Both the position numbers and the translations under genes were made by a program. This document shows, one piece after another, positions 37,588-44,626 of a stretch of DNA of 64,000 bases. Below the pieces are notes generated by a model, which was not told the DNA's origin, did no database searches, and saw only the letters and a program-made list of their open reading frames with translations. Source of the stretch: Halalkalicoccus paucihalophilus (GTDB taxonomy: Archaea; Halobacteriota; Halobacteria; Halobacteriales; Halalkalicoccaceae); contig NZ_LTAZ01000004.1 in NCBI RefSeq assembly GCF_001593955.1, positions 620,001 to 684,000 on the forward strand, written 5' to 3'. Numbering within the stretch: the first letter of the stretch is position 1; the number at the start of each line of letters is the position of its first letter.

Positions 37588-37863
37588 TCAGAGGTCGACG
37601 TAGCGGGCCTCCCACTCGCGGCGCGCCTCGATCTCCCGTCGACCCCTCCGGGTGAGCGTGTAGTAGTTGGTCCGCCGGTCGCGTTGGCCCTTCTCGACGA
37701 GTCCCTTGTCGACGAGCGTATCGAGATTGGGATAGAGCCGCCCGTGGTGGATCTCCTTTTCGTAGTACCCCTCGAGTTCCTCCTTGATCGCCAGTCCGTG
37801 TGGTTCCTCCTCCCCCACGATAACGTAGAGTAGATCCCGCTGAAAGCCTGTCAGGTCATGCAT
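37588..37863 (-). CDS. PadR-family transcription regulator
   Basis: 91 residues, the minimal PadR winged helix: FQRDLLYVIVGEEEPHGLAIKEEL, then HHGRLYPNLDTLVDKGLVEKG. The wing RDRRTNYYTLTRRGRREIE follows. There is no separate ligand domain beyond the dimerising end. Its upstream region holds inverted repeats that could be its own operators. Confidence 0.9.
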   Translation of the reverse strand: MHDLTGFQRDLLYVIVGEEEPHGLAIKEELEGYYEKEIHHGRLYPNLDTLVDKGLVEKGQRDRRTNYYTLTRRGRREIEARREWEARYVDL

Positions 37864-37865
37864 GG

Positions 37866-37967
37866 CTATACCTTGCTGACAAATCGGGGGCGATTCTCAT
37901 AAACATGTCGGGGAGTGCAACTCCGTGTATCGATTTTCGCACGTCGAACAGGTATAGTATCTACTAT
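37866..37967. promoter_or_regulatory. candidate PadR operator elements
   Basis: CTATACC (37866-37872) directly before the PadR start codon has an inverted copy GGTATAG at 37951-37957. The second copy merges into a perfect palindrome ATAGTA-TC-TACTAT at 37954-37967. Spacing between copies is about 80 bases. Autorepression by looping or by two separate sites is an inference. Confidence 0.4.
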
Positions 37968-38133
37968 GTGATTGAAGAATACCCAACTAATTGACTAGCA
38001 GCTAGTGTGGAATTTTGACTGGGAGTTGGAGCAAATATCTGGACGCCCGTCCCCGTCAGAGCGAACCCGCCGGTCGCCACTATCGATCCGTTCGGATTCG
38101 AGGGAGAACTGGCTGCGGCTCACGGACGTTGGT

Positions 38134-38246
38134 CATCGTGGAAGCAATCCACGCGGGGAGGAAAAATCCCCGCGTGACTGCTTGCCGCCCTGAATTGGTC
38201 CCCGCTGACGCTTCGGCCCTCCAAAGCGAAGCGTCACATGACCAAT
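38134..38246 (+). repeat. structured element with nested hairpins, possible mobile-element scar
   Basis: Three perfect stems: CACGCGGGG/CCCCGCGTG (38150-38158, 38168-38176); GACGCTTCG/CGAAGCGTC (38207-38215, 38227-38235); and ATTGGTC/GACCAAT (38194-38200, 38240-38246), which encloses the second stem. The first stem is extended by a near match (AAGCA on each arm). Such paired hairpins occur at ends of IS200/IS605-type elements and their TnpB guide RNAs. No transposase or TnpB gene is present here, so this is a resemblance only. Confidence 0.5.
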
Positions 38247-38288
38247 CACGCTATGCCATCTTAAACCTACCGACACTAGTCCGACAGC

Positions 38289-38435
38289 TTAGATGTACTC
38301 CTCTTCGAGGACCCAGCCGATCGCACGCTTGTAGTACGTGAACATCTCCCGGACGCCCTCGTGGCGCATCTCCTCGCTTTCGAGCTGTTCGGCGAGGAAC
38401 TCGTACTGCTCGCGGATCTCCTCTTCCGTGCGCAT
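38289..38435 (-). CDS. 48-residue acidic microprotein
   Basis: ATG at 38435 to TAA at 38289. Helical and charged (EEEIREQYEFLAEQLESEEMRHE), ending in an aromatic stretch FTYYKRAIGWVLEEEYI. Codon use follows the high-GC third position of its neighbours and the reading continues without waste to the stop, which supports a real gene. No family recognised. Confidence 0.6.
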   Translation of the reverse strand: MRTEEEIREQYEFLAEQLESEEMRHEGVREMFTYYKRAIGWVLEEEYI

Positions 38436-38527
38436 ACGTCCGCTACGATCGCCCGTCACATCAAACCACCCGCCGCCGGCGGTCGTCGGGGCGGACGGGT
38501 TTTACCCCCGGACCCTAAACGACCGGT

Positions 38528-39253
38528 ATGGAGATCAGAGGCGAGCGCGAATGTACTGAGTGTGGCACACGCTGGTCGTACTACGAGACCGGCGAGGTCG
38601 CCTGCCCGGAGTGTGGCAGCCTCAGGAGCGTCGGCCGCGAGGAGCGAAAGCTCCACACCGACAGCCCGGCGGAACTCGATCTGGCCCCGCTGATCGAGGG
38701 GATCGACGAGCGGCCGCTCGCCGAGGTCGCAAGCGAAGTGACCGAGCGCTGTCGGCGCTACGTCCGCAAACGGGGCTTCATCGACGGCGGAACGCTTCGC
38801 GACCTCGACGACACCTACCTGATCGCGAGCGAACTGGCCGCCGCGATCGGAGCCTACGAGCGCTCGCTGTCGTCGGGGGCGTTGGATCCGGGCACCGATA
38901 ACGCCGAACAGCTGCATCTCCTCGCGCTACTAGGGCGCGAACGACCGTCGCCCTCGGCGGTACCCGACTCGCTCGCGTCCGCGCGCGGACTCGCGTATGC
39001 GAAGGCGGTGTCGACCTACCGAGAGGACCTGCTGACGCTGCTCGACACGAACGACGACCCCGATCCTGCCGTCCGGCGTGCGCTCGGTCGGCTCGACGAC
39101 CACGTCCGTCGGATCGAGGCGCTCGACGGCACCGTCGAGCCGCGAACCGCAGAGCGCCTCGTCGAGGCCGCCCACGATCTCGGGTTCGCGCTCGAGGAGG
39201 ACGACGAGGTCGCACTCGCGCGCGCGGAGGACCGGCTCGACCGGTTAGGGTAG
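38528..39253 (+). CDS. zinc-ribbon protein of unknown function
   Basis: 241 residues. An N-terminal zinc ribbon (ECTECGTRW ... ACPECGS) precedes a helical body with no recognised domain; haloarchaea have similar unannotated proteins. The end overlaps the folD stop by 9 bases on the opposite strand (convergent overlap 39245-39253). Confidence 0.72.
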   Translation: MEIRGERECTECGTRWSYYETGEVACPECGSLRSVGREERKLHTDSPAELDLAPLIEGIDERPLAEVASEVTERCRRYVRKRGFIDGGTLRDLDDTYLIASELAAAIGAYERSLSSGALDPGTDNAEQLHLLALLGRERPSPSAVPDSLASARGLAYAKAVSTYREDLLTLLDTNDDPDPAVRRALGRLDDHVRRIEALDGTVEPRTAERLVEAAHDLGFALEEDDEVALARAEDRLDRLG

Positions 39254-40138
39254 TTCGACGGGGACGTCCTCGTACTCACTCGCGGCTTTTACCGTGTTGT
39301 AGAGCAACATCGCCCGCGTCATCGGCCCGACACCGCCAGGGACCGGAGTGATCGCGGCCGCCTTCGCCTTCGCGCTCTCGAACTCGACATCGCCGACGAG
39401 TTCGTAGCCCTTCTCGGAGTCGTCCTCGACTCGGCTGATCCCGACGTCGATTACCGTCGCACCCTCCGAGATCATCGAGCCGTCGATCAGTTCGGTCACG
39501 CCACAGGCTGCGATGACGATGTCGGCGCCCCGCGTCTTCGCCGCGAGGTCCTCGGTCCGGGAGTGACAGACCGTGACGGTGGCGTTGCCGTCCGCCGATT
39601 TCTGCATCAGCAGGTTCGCCATCGGTTTGCCGACGATGTCGGATCGGCCGACGATCGTTACGTCCGCGCCCTCGGTTTCGATATCGTATGCCGCAAAGAG
39701 CTTCTGGATCCCGTGGGGCGTACACGGTTTGAACTGGGCGTTCCCCGCGACGAGTCGACCCACGTTCTCGGGGTGAAAGCCGTCGACGTCCTTGTGGGGG
39801 TCGATCCGCCGGAGCACCTCCCGGTAGTCGATCTGCTCGGGGACGGGGTCCTGAACGAGATAGCCGTGTACGTCGGAATCGGCATTGAGGTCCTCGATGG
39901 TGTCGTACAGTTCTTCGGGCGAGGCGTCGCCGGCGATGTCGACGTGGATCCCATTGATACCGACCTCCTCGCAGTCGCGCTGTTTCATGTTTACATACGT
40001 TTGGCTCGCGGGATCGTCGCCGACGAGCACGGTCGCCAGTCCGGGGGTTACCCCATGGTCGGCGAGCGTCTCGATGGCGCCCTCGAGGTCGTCCCGAATC
40101 TCGCTCGCGACCGCGTTCCCGTCGATGATAGTCGTCAT
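39245..40138 (-). CDS. folD: methylenetetrahydrofolate dehydrogenase/cyclohydrolase
   Basis: 297 residues. The family signatures are visible: YVNMKQRDCEEVGI (active-site Tyr and Lys), VLVQDPVPEQID-like segment at GYLVQDPVPEQ, PCTPHGI, VGRSDIVGKPMANLL (cofactor binding), and PGGVGPMTRAML. Interconverts methylene-, methenyl- and formyl-tetrahydrofolate. Works downstream of GlyA, encoded 3 kb away. The start at 40138 (MTTIIDGNAVASEI) is preferred over an upstream Met. Confidence 0.96.
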   Translation of the reverse strand: MTTIIDGNAVASEIRDDLEGAIETLADHGVTPGLATVLVGDDPASQTYVNMKQRDCEEVGINGIHVDIAGDASPEELYDTIEDLNADSDVHGYLVQDPVPEQIDYREVLRRIDPHKDVDGFHPENVGRLVAGNAQFKPCTPHGIQKLFAAYDIETEGADVTIVGRSDIVGKPMANLLMQKSADGNATVTVCHSRTEDLAAKTRGADIVIAACGVTELIDGSMISEGATVIDVGISRVEDDSEKGYELVGDVEFESAKAKAAAITPVPGGVGPMTRAMLLYNTVKAASEYEDVPVELP

Positions 40139-40207
40139 GACTGGGGGTGAGCGATCCGTCGCCTTCAACGCTCGGATTCATGTTTATCTCGGACGTTTCC
40201 TTGCGTC

Positions 40208-40230
40208 ATATATACATATATATGCATATG
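40208..40230 (+). promoter_or_regulatory. repeated TATA element of the DUF6789-like gene
   Basis: A stretch of alternating TA/CATATA with ATATATGCATATG. It lies too far upstream for the first in-frame Met codons at about 40222-40228 to be starts, and instead supports initiation near 40245 and translation at 40282. Confidence 0.5.
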
Positions 40231-40281
40231 TCGGTCGAACGGGGTCGGGAACTATGGAACCGGACGGCCAACGGTCGGTGG

Positions 40282-40791
40282 ATGAACCAATCCGATGCGA
40301 ACGGTGACGGGACGGGGCCGATTCACGTCGCCCGGTCGCTGTTCCGGGCCGCACAGGGCGGGGCGTTCGCGACGGTCGTAATGACCGTCTTTCGATTACC
40401 GATCCTTCGTTCCTTACCACCCTCGGCGAACTTCTGGGCGAAGTACGTCGGGAACGGCCACCCCGAGGAGTACACCGGGATGGGAATCCTTCTCCATTTC
40501 CTCTACGGGATCTCCTTCGGCGCGCTCTTCGGCCTGCTCTACCCGCGGCTGAACCTCCCGGAGTCCGCGAGCGAAACCGAGGGGGTCGTCTGGGGGACGG
40601 TCTTCGGACTCGCCCTCTCCGTTTTCGGCGAGCGCGTGATGCTGAACCGGCTGCTCGACATCGACCTCGGATCCGACGCCGAAACGGTGTTTCACGCGAG
40701 CCACGCCGTCTACGGGATCGCTCTCGGGACGTGGGTCGGCTCGCGGATCGATCCCACTCGAAGTTACGAGGAGTACGAACACAGTCAGTGA
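40282..40791 (+). CDS. small membrane protein, possibly DUF6789-like
   Basis: 169 residues with three or four weakly hydrophobic helices. Notable segments are AAQGGAFATVVMTVFRLPILRSLPPSANFWAKYVGNG and LLHFLYGISFGALFGLLYP. Resembles haloarchaeal proteins of the DUF6789 kind, function unknown. The Met at 40282 is chosen because the upstream Met codons fall inside the TATA stretch. Confidence 0.7.
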   Translation: MNQSDANGDGTGPIHVARSLFRAAQGGAFATVVMTVFRLPILRSLPPSANFWAKYVGNGHPEEYTGMGILLHFLYGISFGALFGLLYPRLNLPESASETEGVVWGTVFGLALSVFGERVMLNRLLDIDLGSDAETVFHASHAVYGIALGTWVGSRIDPTRSYEEYEHSQ

Positions 40792-40854
40792 TCGCGTCCG
40801 CCGAACCCGTCGACCCTCGATCTGTCGGGTCGACCGAGCATGACAGACGTCAAG

Positions 40855-40862
40855 TTTATATG
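40855..40862 (+). promoter_or_regulatory. TATA box of nhaC-type gene
   Basis: TTTATATG is centred about 45 bases before the chosen ATG at 40903, giving a short leader of roughly 18 bases. The earlier Met at 40840 would place this box inside the coding region. Confidence 0.5.
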
Positions 40863-40902
40863 GGCCGATTCTGAGCCATACAGTGAATGGGATGAGAGTG
40901 AG

Positions 40903-42462
40903 ATGAGCGAATCGACAGACCCGGAAGTCATGACCGGGTTCGGCGGCGACGGTGAGGAGGAGGGCCCGCGGATCGAGTTCTACGGCGGGCGGGGCATGAG
41001 CGCGGTTCCGATCGCGTTTTTCATCGTCTGGGCGATCGCCCAGACCGCCCTCTGGCGGATCTCCGACACCGCGGGACTGATCGCGGGGATGCTGATCGGG
41101 CTGATCGTCGGGATGTTCTTCGTTAAGGGTAATTGGAAGACCTACGCCAACACGATCTTCGAGGGAATGACCCAACCGGTAGCGGTGACGGCGATCGTCG
41201 CGTGGATCTGGGCGGGGATGTTCGCTCAGTTGCTCCAGGACGGCGGGTTCGTCGATGGGCTGATCTGGCTCGCGAACGTCGCGGGCGTCGGCGCGGCGCT
41301 TTTTCCCGCAGTGACGTTCGTGCTTGCGGCGGTCTTTACGACCGGGATCGGCACGGGCTACGGCTCGACGGTCGCGTTCGTCACCCTGTTTTTCCCGGCG
41401 GGTGTCCTGCTCGGGGCGAACCCCGTCGTGATGTTCGGGGCGATCCTCTCGGGGGCGATCTTCGGGGACAACCTCGCGCCGGTCTCGGACACCACCATCG
41501 TCAGCGCGGTCACGCAGGACTCGGACATTGGCGGCGTGGTCGCCTCCCGGTTCAAGTACGCGCTCGCGGCGGCGATCCCGGCGGCCATCGCCTACGTCCT
41601 CGTCGGTGGTGCGTTCTCCGGTGTCGACGTCGCCGGCGACGCCCAGCAATTGCTCGTCGCCCAGAGCGATCCCGTCGGGCTCGTTCACCTGCTGTCGATG
41701 GGCGTGTTGCTCGTACTCGCGATCTCCGGACGACATATCGTCGAAGCGATCTCGTGGGGGATCGTCGTCGCGGTCGCCGCGAACCTGCTGTTGGGCCTCT
41801 CATCGGTGGCCGACATCGTTTCGTTTAACGCGCCCGCCGACGCGCCGCTGGCCGAACCGCTCGCCTTTCTGCCGTTCCTCCGGATCGTCGAGGACCCCGA
41901 GGCCGTTGGCGTCTCCGGGAGCATTATCGACGGTGCATCGGGGTTTTTCGCCCTCTCGATCCTCGTCTTGCTCATCATCGCCGCCGCACAGATCATGATC
42001 CGCGGCGGGGCGTTTCAGGCGATCCTCGACTGGTCGCTCGAGAACCTCGCGACGAACGTTAGAAACGCCGAACTCACGATGGTCGGTTCGGCGGCGCTGA
42101 TCAACGCCATCATCACGATCAACACGGCGGCCGAGGTCGCCATCGGCCCCTACATCTCGAAGATCGGAGAACGGTTCAACCTCAACGGCTATCGCCGCGC
42201 GAACATCCTCGACGCCCAAACTGCGGCGCTTGGCTACATCTTCCCGTGGTCTGGCGGCGTCCTCGTTGGATATACGGCGATGCAGGAACTTCCCGCCCAG
42301 TACGAGTGGTTCGATCAATCGCTCGTCGTCAACCCCGTCGAGGTCGTCCCCTTCGTCTTCCACGGCTGGCTGCTGGTGGCGGTGTTCGTCCTCGCGGCGA
42401 TCACCGGCTTCGGACGGGAGTACCTGATCGACCGCGAGTCCGGGGAGGTGGCACGTGTATGA
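40903..42462 (+). CDS. NhaC-family Na+/H+ antiporter
   Basis: 519 residues with about 11-12 hydrophobic segments. Conserved motifs match NhaC: FTTGIGTGYGSTVAF, GAILSGAIFGDNLAPVSDTTIVSA, and INTAAEVAIGPYISKIGE. Na+ extrusion fits life in high salt. The start is discussed under the promoter entry. Its stop overlaps the following gene (ATGA). Confidence 0.9.
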   Translation: MSESTDPEVMTGFGGDGEEEGPRIEFYGGRGMSAVPIAFFIVWAIAQTALWRISDTAGLIAGMLIGLIVGMFFVKGNWKTYANTIFEGMTQPVAVTAIVAWIWAGMFAQLLQDGGFVDGLIWLANVAGVGAALFPAVTFVLAAVFTTGIGTGYGSTVAFVTLFFPAGVLLGANPVVMFGAILSGAIFGDNLAPVSDTTIVSAVTQDSDIGGVVASRFKYALAAAIPAAIAYVLVGGAFSGVDVAGDAQQLLVAQSDPVGLVHLLSMGVLLVLAISGRHIVEAISWGIVVAVAANLLLGLSSVADIVSFNAPADAPLAEPLAFLPFLRIVEDPEAVGVSGSIIDGASGFFALSILVLLIIAAAQIMIRGGAFQAILDWSLENLATNVRNAELTMVGSAALINAIITINTAAEVAIGPYISKIGERFNLNGYRRANILDAQTAALGYIFPWSGGVLVGYTAMQELPAQYEWFDQSLVVNPVEVVPFVFHGWLLVAVFVLAAITGFGREYLIDRESGEVARV

Positions 42463-42737
42463 GCCTCCTCTCGAAGTATTTCAGAGGCTGGTCGTTCCGA
42501 ACGACGCATCCGGTTCTCGAGCCCGGAAAGGAAGTCAACGTCTTCCTCGCCGAGTACGACCCCAGCGAGGAAGCCGCCATCGCGCTCGTCGGGGACACCC
42601 GACTCTACGTCTCGAATACGGGCCCCGAACACGTCGGCAAGCGCGTTCGGGTCGCCGTCAGGGAGTTCCAGCCCGACGATTCCATCGGATACGGCGAGTT
42701 CGTGGAAGTCGTCGGCGAGAGCTCCTACGCCGGATAA
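42459..42737 (+). CDS. small soluble protein coupled to the antiporter gene
   Basis: 92 residues, β-rich (TTHPVLEPGKEVNVFLAEYD, AAIALVGDTRLYV, GKRVRVAVREF), resembling a small OB or TRAM-like fold. The ATG at 42459 overlaps the antiporter stop. Function unknown; the coupling suggests a regulatory or accessory partner, an inference only. Confidence 0.75.
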   Translation: MSLLSKYFRGWSFRTTHPVLEPGKEVNVFLAEYDPSEEAAIALVGDTRLYVSNTGPEHVGKRVRVAVREFQPDDSIGYGEFVEVVGESSYAG

Positions 42738-42750
42738 CCTTCTCCCGTTT

Positions 42751-43188
42751 TCATCGCCGCATTCGGTCGAACATCGCACGGAGATCGGGATCCAGTCCAT
42801 CTAGCTCCGTATCGAGATCGAGTTCCGCGAGGATCGCGCTCCCGGTGGGCCTGTGTCGCATCGTCAACACGAGATAGAGATACGAGAGGCGACACAGCCG
42901 GAGGGCGTGGTCGACGTCCCCGGCCGTTGTGATCCGGTAGGTCGTCCAACCCCCGCCGGCGAAACGATGCTCGCCGGTCTCCTCGTCGGCTATCAGTCGC
43001 TCTTTCATCCGCTTCGGGAAGTTGATATCGAGCACCCGTCCGCCGTGGATGTGGCCGATCTCACGGCCGTCGACGGTGAACTCGGTCGCTCCGAACCGGT
43101 GGGGTCCCGTCTCGACGCCGGGCCACCCGGAAACGGTTTCGACGATCCGCTCACGGTTCGTAGCCGCAGTGCTGGTGGTTGTTGTCAT
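42751..43188 (-). CDS. DUF5519 (luciferase-domain) family protein
   Basis: 145 residues with an α/β pattern typical of DUF5519 (WPGVETGPHRFGATEFTVDGREIGHIHGGRVLDINFPKRMKE). The family has no established reaction despite the luciferase label. Convergent with the 92-residue gene (13-base gap) and just downstream of glyA on the same strand. Confidence 0.75.
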   Translation of the reverse strand: MTTTTSTAATNRERIVETVSGWPGVETGPHRFGATEFTVDGREIGHIHGGRVLDINFPKRMKERLIADEETGEHRFAGGGWTTYRITTAGDVDHALRLCRLSYLYLVLTMRHRPTGSAILAELDLDTELDGLDPDLRAMFDRMRR

Positions 43189-43232
43189 ACCACGTAGTAC
43201 GTCGTCGAGAGAAATAAGCGCGCGGAGGGCGT

Positions 43233-44483
43233 CTATTTCTCGTACAGCGGGTGGGACTGACAGAGCGCGCGAACCTCCTCGCGGACTTCGTTGCGCACGG
43301 TCTCGTCGTCGTGGCTATCGACGACGCGGGCGATGGCGTCGCCGACCGCCTGCATCTCTTCTGCGCCGAACCCGCGGGTAGTGATCGCGGGCGTCCCCGC
43401 ACGAATGCCGCTGGGGTTGAACGCGCTTCGGGTCTCCCCGGGTACGGTGTTCGCGTTGAGCACGATCCCGGCGTCTTCGAGTGCGTCCTCTGCGTCCCCA
43501 CCCGTCGTGTCGGGATGCGATTCACGGAGATCGACGAGCACGAGGTGGGTGTCGGTACCGCCCGAGACGAGCGAAAAGCCGTGGTCCTGCAGCGTTTCGC
43601 CGAGGGTCTCGGCGTTCTCGACGACCTGCCGTGCGTACTCCTCGAACTCCGGTTCGAGCGCCTCCTTGAACCCGACGGCCTTGCCCGCGACGTTGTGCAT
43701 CAGTGGGCCGCCCTGTGCGCCGGGGAAGACGGCCGAATCCACGTCGCTCGCGTGCTCCTCCTCGCACATGATGATCCCGCCGCGGCCCGCGCGGATCGTC
43801 TTGTGGGTGCTACCGGTGACGAAGTCGGCGGTCCCGACCGGTGAGGCGTGTACGCCCGCGGCGACGAGGCCGGTGATGTGGGCGATGTCCGCCAGATGGT
43901 ACGCATCCACCTCGTCGGCCGCCGCTTGGATGCGCTCCCACTCGACCTCGCGGGGATAGGCCGAGTACCCCGAAACGATCATGTCCGGTTCGAACGCTTC
44001 TGCCTGCTCTGCGAGGCCCTCGTAGTCGATGTAGCCCGTCTCGGCGTCGACTTCGTACTGCTCAACATCGAACAGCTGGCCCGCGAAGTTCGCCGGATGG
44101 CCGTGCGAGAGGTGTCCGCCATGGGTCAGGTCCAGCGAGAGGATCTTATCGCCCGGTTCGAGCACGGCCAGATAGACGCCCATGTTAGCCTGCGAGCCGC
44201 TGTGGGGCTGGACGTTGACGTGCTCGGCGCCCCAGAGCTCTTTGGCTCGCTCGATGGCGAGTTCCTCGACGGTATCTGCGTGCTCACAGCCGGCGTAGTA
44301 GCGCTTGCCGGGGTATCCCTCGGCGTACTTGTTGGTCAGCGCGCTGCTCTGGGCCTCCATGACGGCGGGCGAGACGTGGTTCTCGCTCGCGATCATCTGC
44401 AGGCCCTCCTGTTGTCGTGTGACTTCCCCTTCGAGCGCGTCTGCGATCTCGGGATCGGTCTCGCGGACGGTGTCGTACTCCAT
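43233..44483 (-). CDS. glyA: serine hydroxymethyltransferase
   Basis: 416 residues, fold-type I PLP enzyme that converts serine and tetrahydrofolate to glycine and methylene-tetrahydrofolate. Signatures: LTNKYAEGYPGKRYYAG, the Asp/His pair in HLADIAHITGLVAAGVH, and the Schiff-base Lys in TGSTHKTIRAGRGG. Length is normal. Feeds FolD encoded 3 kb away. Confidence 0.97.
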   Translation of the reverse strand: MEYDTVRETDPEIADALEGEVTRQQEGLQMIASENHVSPAVMEAQSSALTNKYAEGYPGKRYYAGCEHADTVEELAIERAKELWGAEHVNVQPHSGSQANMGVYLAVLEPGDKILSLDLTHGGHLSHGHPANFAGQLFDVEQYEVDAETGYIDYEGLAEQAEAFEPDMIVSGYSAYPREVEWERIQAAADEVDAYHLADIAHITGLVAAGVHASPVGTADFVTGSTHKTIRAGRGGIIMCEEEHASDVDSAVFPGAQGGPLMHNVAGKAVGFKEALEPEFEEYARQVVENAETLGETLQDHGFSLVSGGTDTHLVLVDLRESHPDTTGGDAEDALEDAGIVLNANTVPGETRSAFNPSGIRAGTPAITTRGFGAEEMQAVGDAIARVVDSHDDETVRNEVREEVRALCQSHPLYEK

Positions 44484-44590
44484 GGATAGGCCTTGATCAC
44501 CGCGGGCTAAAATCTACCCCATATCGGTGCGGGACTCCGGACCGCTCCATATGTGGTCGTTTAACTAAACATTATCCTCCTCCGACAGAC

Positions 44591-44600
44591 CTATTATCTA
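44591..44600 (+). promoter_or_regulatory. TATA-like element of the CHAT gene
   Basis: CTATTATCTA is centred about 30 bases before the ATG at 44627, fitting a leaderless or near-leaderless transcript. Confidence 0.5.
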
Positions 44601-44626
44601 TCAGTGATATCAGTTCATGTCGCAAC

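Larger units (their letters stand above)
37864..38288. other. 425-base gene-free region upstream of padR
   Basis: Holds the candidate PadR operators (37866-37967), an AT-rich stretch around 37970-38010, a CTAG-CAG-CTAG inverted repeat at about 37995-38005, and the two large stem-loops described in the next entry. No supported protein gene. Confidence 0.6.

Noticed and set aside
38005..38341. Short plus-strand frames around the hairpin element as a TnpB fragment
   Set aside because: No RuvC or zinc-ribbon residues can be read; only RNA-like structure is seen.
40840..40902. Longer N-terminus of the NhaC-type antiporter
   Set aside because: It would contain the TATA box TTTATATG; the Met at 40903 fits initiation downstream of it.
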